A stretch of DNA of 64,000 bases from Brachybacterium sp. SGAir0954 (GTDB taxonomy: Bacteria > Actinomycetota > Actinomycetes > Actinomycetales > Dermabacteraceae), in assembly GCF_005490785.1 (NCBI RefSeq), contig NZ_CP027295.1, forward strand, positions 806,001-870,000, written 5' to 3'. The position numbers were made by a program, and so were the translations under genes. The notes below the pieces were generated by a model. The model was not told the origin of the DNA. It worked only from the letters and a program-made list of their open reading frames with translations, and did not search any database. Of the stretch, positions 34,756 through 42,887 are shown in pieces; position 1 is the first letter of the stretch, and each line of letters opens with the position of its first letter.

Positions 34756-35663
34756 CGGTGGTCCTCTGGGGCTGCGGAGGGGCTGGTGGGGGAGTCGGGG
34801 CCGACGGGGGCGGCGTCGGGCGCCTCGGGGCCGCCGCTGCGCACGTGCTGCAGGAAGCTGCGGGTGCGCTCGTGGGCGGGGGCGTCGATCACCTGGGACG
34901 GCGGGCCCTGCTCGACGATCCGGCCGTGGTCCATGAACACGACGGTGTCCGCCACGTCCCGGGCGAAGGAGATCTCGTGCGTGACGATGACGAGCGTGGT
35001 GCCCGCGCTCGCGAGGCCGCGGATCACCGCGAGCACCTCCTCGACCAGCTCGGGGTCCAGGGCGGAGGTGGGCTCGTCGAAGAGCAGCACGCTGGGGTCC
35101 AGGGCGAGCGCGCGGGCGATCGCGACGCGCTGCTGCTGGCCGCCGGAGAGCTGGCGCGGGTAGGCGCCGGCGCGGTCCTCGAGGCCCACGAGGGCGAGCA
35201 GCTCGCGTGCACGGGCCTCCGCCTGCGCCTTGGGCACGCCGAGCGCGCGGCGCGGCGCCTCGGTGATGTTGGCGAGGGCGGTGCGGTGGGCGAAGAGGTT
35301 GAAGGACTGGAACACCATGCCGATGCGGGTGCGCTGGCGCAGCACCTCCTTCTCGCTCAGCTCGTGGAGCAGGTCGCCCTGGCGGCGGTAGCCGATGACC
35401 TCGCCGTCGAGCGTGATGAGACCGGAGTCCACGGGCTCGAGGTGGTTGATGGTGCGCAGCAGGGTGGACTTCCCGGAGCCGGAGGGGCCCAGGATCGCGG
35501 TGACCTCGCCGGGGCGCACGGTGAGGTCGATGCCGCGCAGCACCTCGAGGTCGCCGAAGGACTTGCGGACCCCGCGGATCTCGACGAGCCCGCCGCGCGG
35601 GGCGGCGTGGGTGGTGCTCGAGGTGGCGGCCGGAGCGGTGGCAGGTGGGGTGGCGGTGCTCAT
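34752..35663 (-). CDS. Amino-acid-type ABC transporter ATPase
   Basis: A 303-residue ATPase: Walker A GPSGSGKST, Q-loop GMVFQSFNLFAHRTALANI, signature LSGGQQQR, Walker B VLLFDEPTSALDPE. This is the PAO/GlnQ group serving polar amino acid importers such as cystine transporters. An extra Ala/Pro/Ser tail of about 40 residues is added at the C-terminus. It overlaps both neighbours by four bases. Confidence 0.92.
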   Translation of the reverse strand: MSTATPPATAPAATSSTTHAAPRGGLVEIRGVRKSFGDLEVLRGIDLTVRPGEVTAILGPSGSGKSTLLRTINHLEPVDSGLITLDGEVIGYRRQGDLLHELSEKEVLRQRTRIGMVFQSFNLFAHRTALANITEAPRRALGVPKAQAEARARELLALVGLEDRAGAYPRQLSGGQQQRVAIARALALDPSVLLFDEPTSALDPELVEEVLAVIRGLASAGTTLVIVTHEISFARDVADTVVFMDHGRIVEQGPPSQVIDAPAHERTRSFLQHVRSGGPEAPDAAPVGPDSPTSPSAAPEDHR

Positions 35664-36760
35664 GCGGAGGCTCCTTCGCGGGCGGAGGCGGTCGTGGAGC
35701 GCGCGCCGCGGCCGCGCAGGCCGGCGCGGAGCCGCTGCAGCGGGGTGGGCGGCAGGGTGCGCAGGGCACCCTTCGCGTAGTGCCGCTCGATGTAGTACTG
35801 GCCGATCGAGAGCAGCGAGGTGATCACGACGTACCAGAGCGTCGCGACGAGCAGCATGGGCAGCACCTGCTGGGTGCGGCCGTAGATGAGCTGGACGGTG
35901 AAGAACAGCTCGGCGTGCGCGAGGACATAGACGATCGAGGTGCCCTTGACCAAGCCGATCACCTCGTTGAACGCCGAGGGCAGGATCGCCCGCATGGCCT
36001 GCGGCAGCACGATCCGCAGGGAGCGGTCGCGGGCGGGCAGGCCCAGCGCGGAGGCCGCCTCGAGCTGACCCTGGTCCACGGAGAGGATGCCGCCGCGGAT
36101 CAGCTCCGCCGCGTAGGCCGCCTGGTGCAGGCCCAGACCCAGCACCGCGGCGAGCATCGGCGTCATGAGGTCGCTCGTGCGGGCGTCGAAGAAGGTGACG
36201 TCGGTGAGCGGGATGCCGAGGGTGAAGCGCTCGTAGAGGTAGCCGAGGTTGTACCAGAGCAGCAGCTGCACGAGCATCGGCGTGGAGCGGAACACCCACG
36301 AGAACGTCCAGGCCACGCCGGAGACGAGCGAGGACGGCGAGAGCCGCATGAGGGCGAGGACGAGGCCCAGGCCGAAGCCCACGGCGCCCGCGAGGGCGGT
36401 GAGGTGGAGGGTCTCGAGCAGGCCGCGGATGATCGACTCCGCGAAGAACCACTGCGCGACGACGCCCCACTCCCAGCGCGGGTTGGTCGCGAAGGACCAG
36501 GCGACGAGCGCCACGAGCAGCGTGACGACGACCGCGAGCACGACCCGTCCCGGGTGGCGGGCGGGGACGACGCGCAGCCGCGAGAGGTCCTCGTCGCTGA
36601 GCGTGGAGATCGAGCCGGGGCCGACGGGCGCCGCGGCGCCGGTCGCGTCGGTGGCCGGCGCGGCCGCATCGACGGCGGCGGACGGCGGCGCACAGGCGGC
36701 GTCCGCCCGGGCGCCGGGCGCCGCGGGGCGCTGCGTCTCGAGGGCAGAGGGGAGAGCCAT
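35660..36760 (-). CDS. Amino-acid-type ABC transporter permease
   Basis: A 366-residue permease, first gene of the operon. A hydrophilic N-terminal extension of about 70 residues precedes the membrane domain; the HisM-type signature is ETLHLTALAGAVGFGLGLVLALMRLS, RSTPMLVQLLLWY, and the ATPase-docking loop EAASALGLPARDRSLRIVLPQAMRAILPS. A single permease gene implies a homodimeric pore. ATG 36760 has AAGGA seven bases upstream. Confidence 0.9.
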   Translation of the reverse strand: MALPSALETQRPAAPGARADAACAPPSAAVDAAAPATDATGAAAPVGPGSISTLSDEDLSRLRVVPARHPGRVVLAVVVTLLVALVAWSFATNPRWEWGVVAQWFFAESIIRGLLETLHLTALAGAVGFGLGLVLALMRLSPSSLVSGVAWTFSWVFRSTPMLVQLLLWYNLGYLYERFTLGIPLTDVTFFDARTSDLMTPMLAAVLGLGLHQAAYAAELIRGGILSVDQGQLEAASALGLPARDRSLRIVLPQAMRAILPSAFNEVIGLVKGTSIVYVLAHAELFFTVQLIYGRTQQVLPMLLVATLWYVVITSLLSIGQYYIERHYAKGALRTLPPTPLQRLRAGLRGRGARSTTASAREGASA

Positions 36761-36831
36761 GGGGCCGTCCTTCCGTGACGGGAGATGAACCGCACCGCGG
36801 TCATCGGTTGCGAGGATCGCGACCTTAAGTG

Positions 36832-36837
36832 ACTCTA
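36832..36837 (-). promoter_or_regulatory. -10 element of the importer/monooxygenase operon
   Basis: TAGAGT on the minus strand inside a conspicuous AT-richer patch (36825-36840), about 70 bases before ATG 36760. The divergent gene may use CACTAT (36856-36861). The two promoters would lie within 30 bases of each other, and one regulator could control both. Confidence 0.35.
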
Positions 36838-36917
36838 ATGGGTGTCCAAGGAGTGCACTATGGCGCGGCCACAGTGCGACACAGAGGCAGATGACCTGCA
36901 GCGAGGAGAGACGTCGG

Positions 36918-39590
36918 ATGGCGCAGCGGTCGGCAGAGCACAGCGGGGACACCCCGGTCCGGATCGCCCTCGTGGGCGGCGGACCGCGGGCCATCGGTGT
37001 GCTCGAACGCCTCGGCGCGCAGGCCAGGACGCCGCAGGGGGCGGCGCTCCTCGAGGGCCGCGCGCTCCGCATCGACGTCATCGACCCCCACATGCCGGGC
37101 TCCGGCCGCATCTGGCGCACCGACGAGTCGCCCCTGCTGCTCATGAACTCCCGGGCCGCGGACGTGACGATCTTCACGGACGAGACCGTGCAGATGGCCG
37201 GTCCCGTCCAGTCCGGCCCCTCCCTCGCCGAGTGGGCCCAGGGAATCCGCGAGGGACGGATCGCCGCGCCCACCGTCGGCACCGAGCGTCTCGCCGAGAT
37301 CGAGGCCATCACCCCCACGAGCTTCGCGAGCCGCCGCACCGCCGCGCTCTACCTCGAATGGTTCCTCGGCGAGGTCCTCGCCGCCCTCCCCGGCACCATC
37401 GAGGTGCGCGTGCACCGCAGCACCGCCACCGCCCTGCGTGCGCGGGACACGGACGCCGGCGGGACCTGGCAGGTGCGGCTCGAGGACCGCCCCGCGCTCG
37501 ACGCGGACCTCGTCCTCCTCGCCGCCGGGCACACCGACTCCCGGCCCGGCACCTCCACCCACGCGCTGAGCGCCTTCGCCCGCCGCCACGGCGGCGTCCA
37601 CGTCGCCCCCGCTCAGGCCGGCGACGCCGACGTCGACGCGCTGGCTCCCGGCCAGAACGTGATCGTGCGCGGCATGGGCCTCGCCTTCATCGACCTGCTC
37701 GCCCTGGTCACCGAGGGCCGCGGCGGCCGCTTCGTCGCCGATCCCGTCCCCGGCGACCCCGACCGCCTGCGCTACGAGGCCTCCGGTCGCGAGCCGCACC
37801 TGTGGGCCGGCTCCCGCCGCGGGATCCCCTACCACTCGAAGGTGCACGAGGAGGCCGCGCCTGTGGGGCCGCTGGACCTCGTGCACCTCACCGACGCCGC
37901 CCTGCGCGAGCGGGAGGACGAGCACGGCCAGGTGGACCTCCACGGCGACGTACTGCCCCTGGTCGCCGCCGAGATCGTCCGCGCCCTGCCCACCGTCCCC
38001 GGCGGGGCGGAGGGTCGCCCGCTCGCCCCCGGCGAGGCGCCCCTGGACTGGCTGCACGACCCGCTGCGGGAGCTCGGTGCCGATGCCGGCGCCGAGGGCA
38101 CCCGCCGCGCCGTCCTCGACCACATCGCAGCGGACCTCCGCGCCCGCACCGGCCACGGCCCCGGCGCCCCCGAGGAGCCGGAGCTCCCGCGGCTCGAGCG
38201 CACCGTCGAGGCCCGCGTGCTGTTCCAGCTGCTGCTGCGTCTGCACGGCGCGCTCGTGGACCTCCTGCCCGCGCACCGCGTGCGCGGCGGTGCTCGCGGC
38301 GACCACCCTCGCTGGTGGCACTCCCTGTTCAGCTTCGTCGCCTCCGGTCCGCCCCCGCACCGCCTCCACCAGCTGCTCGCCCTCGAACGGGCCGGCGTGG
38401 TCTCCTTCCTGGGCCCGGGACTGCGCGTCGAGGCCGACGAGGCCAGCGGACGCTTCCGCGCCCGCTCCGCGAGCGGCGTCGAGGTCGAGGCGCCCGCGCT
38501 CCTGGACGCCTTCCTGCCCGAGCAGACCCTCGTCGACTCCGCGAACCCGCTGCTGCGCGACCTCGTCACCGGCGGCGCCGGCCGCCCGGCCGTCGGCCGC
38601 GACGGCGAGATCGCCCCCGGCCGCCTCGAGGTGGACGAGGAGCACCGGGTGCTCGCCCCGGACGGCACCCCGCACGAGCGCCTGTGGGCCGTCGGCCCCT
38701 GGACCTCCGAGCTGCCCGTCGGCGCCTTCTCCCGGCCCCGCACGAACGCCCCCGCGTTCCGCCGCAACGACCGGGTCGCCGCCGCGATGCTGCGCGATGC
38801 CGCCGCCGTCGCCGACTCCCGGGACGGCGAGCGGAGCGGGGAGGCACCGGCCGCCGCCTGCTCCGCGCTGCCCGCCCGCGCCGCCTCCCGCCCGCCGCGG
38901 CTGGGCCTGCTGGGCCCCGGCAAGCTCGGCACGGCGCTGGCCCGCACGGCCCTGCGCGCCGGCGTCGAGGTCGTCGTCGCCTCCCGGCAGGAGCCCGAGC
39001 AGCTGCGCCGCCGCCTGCCTGGCTCCCACCGCACCCGCGTCGAGCAGCTCGGCGCGGAGGCCGACGTCATCGTGCTCGCCGTGCCGCTGCACGTGGCCCT
39101 CGCGCTCGACCCGGCGAGCCTCGCCGGGACGGTCGTCGTCGACGCGACCAACGCCTGGGGACCCGAGGACGAGGCCGCCCTCGCGGCCGTCCGCTCCCGC
39201 GTCGAGGGCGCCGAGGAATGGGGCACGAGCGAGCTGCTCGCCGCCTCCCTACCCGGCGCGCAGGTCGTGAAGACCCTCAACCACATCGGCTACCACGATC
39301 TCGAGGACCACGGCCGGGCCGCCGGGGCCGAGGACCGCCGGGCGATCGCCCTGGCCACGGACCACGAGCGGGCGGCCGAGCTCGCCGCGGCGCTGCTGCA
39401 CCGCCTCGGCTACGACGCCGTGCGCGCCGGCTCCCTCGCGGACGGCCGCCGCTTCGAGCCCGCGGGCGGCCTGTTCTCCGGGTGGCGCACGCACGCCGAG
39501 CTCACGGCCCTGGGCGTTGTCTCCGCCTCAGCGGCCGACGGGGCCGCCGAGGGCGCGGCGCCCACGAGCCCTCGGGCACGGGTGGCCTGA
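36918..39590 (+). CDS. Fusion: FAD/NAD(P)-binding protein plus F420-reductase-like domain
   Basis: An 890-residue two-domain oxidoreductase. Residues 10-630 are an FAD/NAD(P)-binding domain (dinucleotide motif VGGGPRAIGVLERL; PGSGRIWRTDESPLLLMNSRAADVTIF; IVRGMGLAFIDLLALVTEGRGG). After an Ala-rich linker, about 661-870 form a Rossmann domain like NADPH:F420 oxidoreductase (LLGPGKLGTALART, KTLNHIGYHDLEDH). It lies divergent from the importer/monooxygenase operon. A likely job is to supply reducing equivalents or reduced flavin to those oxygenases; this is inference. ATG 36918 has GAGGAGA upstream; ATG 36891 is an alternative. Confidence 0.82.
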   Translation: MAQRSAEHSGDTPVRIALVGGGPRAIGVLERLGAQARTPQGAALLEGRALRIDVIDPHMPGSGRIWRTDESPLLLMNSRAADVTIFTDETVQMAGPVQSGPSLAEWAQGIREGRIAAPTVGTERLAEIEAITPTSFASRRTAALYLEWFLGEVLAALPGTIEVRVHRSTATALRARDTDAGGTWQVRLEDRPALDADLVLLAAGHTDSRPGTSTHALSAFARRHGGVHVAPAQAGDADVDALAPGQNVIVRGMGLAFIDLLALVTEGRGGRFVADPVPGDPDRLRYEASGREPHLWAGSRRGIPYHSKVHEEAAPVGPLDLVHLTDAALREREDEHGQVDLHGDVLPLVAAEIVRALPTVPGGAEGRPLAPGEAPLDWLHDPLRELGADAGAEGTRRAVLDHIAADLRARTGHGPGAPEEPELPRLERTVEARVLFQLLLRLHGALVDLLPAHRVRGGARGDHPRWWHSLFSFVASGPPPHRLHQLLALERAGVVSFLGPGLRVEADEASGRFRARSASGVEVEAPALLDAFLPEQTLVDSANPLLRDLVTGGAGRPAVGRDGEIAPGRLEVDEEHRVLAPDGTPHERLWAVGPWTSELPVGAFSRPRTNAPAFRRNDRVAAAMLRDAAAVADSRDGERSGEAPAAACSALPARAASRPPRLGLLGPGKLGTALARTALRAGVEVVVASRQEPEQLRRRLPGSHRTRVEQLGAEADVIVLAVPLHVALALDPASLAGTVVVDATNAWGPEDEAALAAVRSRVEGAEEWGTSELLAASLPGAQVVKTLNHIGYHDLEDHGRAAGAEDRRAIALATDHERAAELAAALLHRLGYDAVRAGSLADGRRFEPAGGLFSGWRTHAELTALGVVSASAADGAAEGAAPTSPRARVA

Positions 39591-39614
39591 GCCGGCAGCG
39601 TCTCAGCGAGGTTC

Positions 39615-39647
39615 GTCAGCCGGCGGCGCTGTGTCAGCCGGCGGCGC
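39615..39647. repeat. Tandem duplication covering the stop codon of the cyclodeaminase gene
   Basis: GTCAGCCGGCGGCGC occurs at 39615-39629 and again at 39633-39647 (18-base period). On the minus strand this repeats the codons for Ala-Ala-Gly-stop in the same frame, giving two in-frame TGA codons. Confidence 0.8.
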
Positions 39648-40527
39648 GGACCGCGGCGTCGGCGAGCACCACGTCCCCGAGGCCGGAGCCGAGGTTCTGG
39701 GCGATGACCAGGCCCTCCGGGCGTCCGTCGCGCAGCAGGTCGCCGGTCGCGGCGGTCGGCGAGGGATAGTCCGCGCCGAGCTTCACGGGGCGCAGGGCCT
39801 CGAACTGGACCGGGTCGTCCGCGACGAGCGTGCCCGTGCGGGCGATCCCCGCGCCGGCGACGGAGGCGTAGTCCAGGGGCAGCAGCAGGGCGTCGGCGGC
39901 GACCTCCTCGGGGGCGAGGGCGTGGCCGTCGAGACCGATCGGGAGCGCGCTGATGATCACGCCCGCGCCGGTCAGCGCGGCCGCGCGGTCCGTCGTGGTG
40001 CGCAGCTCGAGATCCGGGGTGTGCGCGGCGCACCAGGCGCTCAGCGCGTCGAGCGCCTCCTGGCGGCGCCCCCAGACGGTCAGCGGGCCGCGGCCCAGCG
40101 CCTCGAGCACCCGGGCGTGGGAGCGGGCCTGCACGCCCGTGCCCAGCAGGGTCACCGGGCGGTCGTCGAGCGCGAGGGATGCGCCGCTCACGGCGGCCGT
40201 GCGCAGGGCCGTGAGCTCCGCCGCGGCGAGCGTCGCCCGGGTCGAGCCGTCCGGCGCGGAGAGCACCATGAGGCCGTCGATCATCTCCCGGCCGCGCTCC
40301 CGGTTCGAGGGCGTCACGGTCACCCACTTCATGCCGAGCAGGCCCCGCTCCGGCCACGCCGCCGGCATGGCGTTCGCGAAGCCGCCCTCCTCGTGCACCA
40401 CCTGCGACTTCGGGGTGACGGAGGCGGAGCCGTCCGCGAGGGCCAGCAGCGTCTCGCGCATGAGCGCGACGGCCTCGGCGGGGGAGGGGAGGAGGTCACG
40501 GACCTGGTCGTCGTCGAGGAAGAGCAT
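39634..40527 (-). CDS. Ornithine cyclodeaminase/mu-crystallin family protein
   Basis: A 297-residue NAD(P)-dependent enzyme: MLFLDDDQVRDLLPSPAEAVALM, PKSQVV, GLLGMKWVTVTPSNRERG, GLMVLSAPDGSTRATLAAAELTALRTAAVSGASL and the Rossmann segment VTLLGTGVQARSHARVLEAL are standard. Family members reduce ketimines or cyclise/deaminate amino acids. It converges with the fusion oxidoreductase and may belong functionally to the same amino-acid theme. TACGGT is six bases before ATG 40527. Confidence 0.88.
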   Translation of the reverse strand: MLFLDDDQVRDLLPSPAEAVALMRETLLALADGSASVTPKSQVVHEEGGFANAMPAAWPERGLLGMKWVTVTPSNRERGREMIDGLMVLSAPDGSTRATLAAAELTALRTAAVSGASLALDDRPVTLLGTGVQARSHARVLEALGRGPLTVWGRRQEALDALSAWCAAHTPDLELRTTTDRAAALTGAGVIISALPIGLDGHALAPEEVAADALLLPLDYASVAGAGIARTGTLVADDPVQFEALRPVKLGADYPSPTAATGDLLRDGRPEGLVIAQNLGSGLGDVVLADAAVRAAG

Positions 40528-40533
40528 CCGACG

Positions 40534-40539
40534 ACCGTA
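40534..40539 (-). promoter_or_regulatory. -10 hexamer of the cyclodeaminase gene
   Basis: TACGGT (minus strand), six bases before ATG 40527. Confidence 0.5.
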
Positions 40540-40574
40540 GCGTGCCGCCCCGGCGGTCCGACGGCCGGGCCGGC

Positions 40575-41117
40575 TCAGGCGGGGTCGGCGTGCGGCTCGG
40601 GCGCCGTGGCGGCGAGCTCGTAGCGGGCGCCGTCCGGCGTGCGGCGCAGCGCCCCGGCATCCACCGCGGCGCGGCGCACGAGCGCGGCGTCGGCCGTGAC
40701 CATGGCGAGCGCAGCGGTGAGCTCCGGCTCCGTCACGAAGTGCGGCGACCCCAGCCGCTCCCAGGCCAGGCGCACGATCCGCCCCGCGAGCTCCCGCCGC
40801 TCCTCCTCGGTGACGGGCAGCGAGGTGAGCCGCCGCGCGGAGAGGATCGCGCCGTCCCCGAGCAGCGTGCCGAGCGCGTCCACGCGGGCCCGCAGCAGGG
40901 CATGGTCCACGGCGCCGTCGGCCGTGAGCCAGGAGAGACGCGACAGCGGGCCGGCGACCGCCGGATCGGTGGGCGCCTCCCCCTGCAGGGCGGCGCCGAT
41001 CCCCGCGCGCAGGGCCGGCGCGGAGAGCATCGACAGCAGCATCCGCGCCTCGCGGAGCGCGGCGTCGACCTCCTGTGCGGCGTCCTCGGTCTCGCGGCCG
41101 GTGCTCTGCTCGGTCAT
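40575..41117 (-). CDS. DUF2087-like putative regulator
   Basis: A 180-residue soluble protein. The last half (PVTEEERRELAGRIVRLAWERLGSPHFVTEPELTAALAMV, then LVRRAAVDAGALRRTPDGARYELA) resembles the DUF2087 winged-helix region; the first half is helical and Ala/Leu-rich. DUF2087 proteins are usually annotated as regulators. ATG 41117 has GGGAGG five bases upstream. The cyclodeaminase gene follows 47 bases downstream with its own promoter. Confidence 0.5.
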   Translation of the reverse strand: MTEQSTGRETEDAAQEVDAALREARMLLSMLSAPALRAGIGAALQGEAPTDPAVAGPLSRLSWLTADGAVDHALLRARVDALGTLLGDGAILSARRLTSLPVTEEERRELAGRIVRLAWERLGSPHFVTEPELTAALAMVTADAALVRRAAVDAGALRRTPDGARYELAATAPEPHADPA

Positions 41118-41206
41118 GGTCCCTCCCTGGTGGACGATCCACCCAGCCTGTCACGCAGGGCCCGCCGCCCGGGCACGGATTTTCTGCGCCCGGGAGAGCG
41201 GCTCGC

Positions 41207-41212
41207 TACGGT
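41207..41212 (+). promoter_or_regulatory. -10 hexamer of the Gly/Ser-rich membrane protein gene
   Basis: TACGGT, six bases before ATG 41219. Confidence 0.5.
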
Positions 41213-41218
41213 GAGCGC

Positions 41219-41728
41219 ATGAACATGGGGGATCAGAGCGGGAACTTCCTGGGTGGGGACCAGAGCTGGCGCGACGGCGCCGCCTCGGGCGGTGCCCGGA
41301 GCGGCGACGCACAGGGCGGCAGCGATCCGCAGGGCTGGAGCAGGCCGCCGGACGGTGCTGCCTCGCGCGCCGACTCCGACTTCACCTCGGACTTCACCGC
41401 AGGCTCCGCACCGCAGCCCGCGTCGATGCGGGACGGCGCCCCGCCGCAGGGGAGCGCCCCGCACCAGGGGCCGATGCCCGGGCAGGACGAGGAGTGGGCC
41501 CCGCAGTTCGGCGCGACGGACGGACGGCAGTCGGAGCACGGATCCGGGTCGGGGCGGCGCCCTCTGAGCTGGCCGCAGGTGCTGCAGCGGGCCCTCGGCC
41601 TCATCGTCCCGCTCGTGTTCCTCGGGTTCTGGTGGCGGATGGGCGGCTCGCACTTCGGCTCGTTCGGCATGATCTTCGTGGTCATGTTCATCGCGATCGC
41701 GGTGGGCAAGATGTTCCGCAGGCGCTGA
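41219..41728 (+). CDS. Small tail-anchored membrane protein with disordered N-terminus
   Basis: A 169-residue protein: about 115 disordered residues rich in Gly, Ser, Asp, Gln and Pro, then two short hydrophobic helices (VLQRALGLIVPLVFLGFWW and GSFGMIFVVMFIAIAVGKMF) ending in a basic FRRR tail. No family recognised. Confidence 0.6.
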   Translation: MNMGDQSGNFLGGDQSWRDGAASGGARSGDAQGGSDPQGWSRPPDGAASRADSDFTSDFTAGSAPQPASMRDGAPPQGSAPHQGPMPGQDEEWAPQFGATDGRQSEHGSGSGRRPLSWPQVLQRALGLIVPLVFLGFWWRMGGSHFGSFGMIFVVMFIAIAVGKMFRRR

Positions 41729-41863
41729 CCCCCGCCCGTCGGCCCGTCGGCCCCGCTCCCGGCGACGACGCCGGCGAAGGGGGGACTGACGGACCCTCCC
41801 CCCGGCCCCGCAGCGGTGCCAGGCTCGGTGCGAACCACCTGACCACCGATGAGGGAGACGACA

Positions 41864-42856
41864 GTGGAGTACGTGAACCTGGGCCGCAGCGGCCTCGAGG
41901 TGTCCCGCCTGTGCATGGGGACGATGGGCTTCGGCGATCCCGAGGCGTGGATCCATCCGTGGGTGCTCGAGGAGGACGCCGCCCGCCCGGTCATCCAGCA
42001 CGCCCTCGACACCGGCGTGACCTTCTTCGACACGGCCAACGTGTACTCGATCGGCCGCAGCGAGGAGATCCTCGGCAAGGCCCTGAACGACTTCGCCCGC
42101 CGCGAGGAGGTCGTGCTCGCCACGAAGGTGCACGGCCGGATGCGCCCGGGTCCCAACGGCGCCGGCCTCTCCCGCGCCGCGATCATGCACGAGGCGGAGG
42201 CGTCCCTGCGGCGCCTCGGCACCGACTACATCGACCTCTACATCATCCACCGCTGGGACTACGGGGTCCCGATCGAGGAGACCATGCAGGCCCTCGACGA
42301 TCTCGTGCGCGCGGGGAAGGTGCGCTACATCGGCGCCTCCGCGATGTTCGCCCACCAGTTCCTCGAGGCGCAGCACGTGGCGGAGGTGAACGGCTGGACG
42401 CGCTTCATCTCGCTCCAGAACCACTACAACCTCCTCTACCGCGAGGAGGAGCGGGAGATGATGCCGCTGCTGCGGCGCCTGGGCGTGGGCTCCACCCCGT
42501 ACAGCCCGCTCGCCGCCGGCCGCCTCACCCGCGACTGGACGGCGGAGACGGACCGCGCCCGCACCGACACCACCGCTCGCTCGAAGTACGACTCCACGGA
42601 GACGACGGATCGCGCGATCGTGCAGCGCGTCGCCGAGATCGCGGAGGACCGCGGCGTGGAGCGCGTGCACGTGGCCCTCGCCTGGCTGCTCGCGCAGGAC
42701 CCGGTCGCCGCGCCGATCGTGGGCGCCACGAAGACGGAGCACATCGACAAGGCGCTCGGCGCCCTCGACCTCGAGCTCACCGCGGAGGAGATCGCCTCGC
42801 TCGAGGAGCCCTACGTCCCCCACGCGGTGGTCGGCGCGCTCCCCGAGCCCTCCTGA
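41864..42856 (+). CDS. Aldo/keto reductase
   Basis: A 330-residue NADPH-dependent TIM-barrel reductase. EYVNLGRSGLEVSRLCMGTMGFG, FFDTANVYSIGRSEEILGKAL (catalytic Asp and Tyr), ATKVHG (Lys), YIIHRWD (His; the shift of HNPD to HRWD is common in this subgroup), and the C-terminal IVGATKTEHID cofactor site are visible. GTG 41864 is preferred to ATG 41849: it has GGGAG six bases upstream and gives the usual N-terminus. Confidence 0.92.
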   Translation: MEYVNLGRSGLEVSRLCMGTMGFGDPEAWIHPWVLEEDAARPVIQHALDTGVTFFDTANVYSIGRSEEILGKALNDFARREEVVLATKVHGRMRPGPNGAGLSRAAIMHEAEASLRRLGTDYIDLYIIHRWDYGVPIEETMQALDDLVRAGKVRYIGASAMFAHQFLEAQHVAEVNGWTRFISLQNHYNLLYREEEREMMPLLRRLGVGSTPYSPLAAGRLTRDWTAETDRARTDTTARSKYDSTETTDRAIVQRVAEIAEDRGVERVHVALAWLLAQDPVAAPIVGATKTEHIDKALGALDLELTAEEIASLEEPYVPHAVVGALPEPS

Positions 42857-42887
42857 GCGGGCCCGCCGGCCGGCCCTGAGCCGTCGC

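Noticed and set aside
36842-39769. Long Arg/Pro-rich plus-strand frame overlapping the fusion oxidoreductase
   Set aside because: Frame-shifted shadow with extreme Arg and Pro content; the 890-residue frame has clear dinucleotide-binding motifs.
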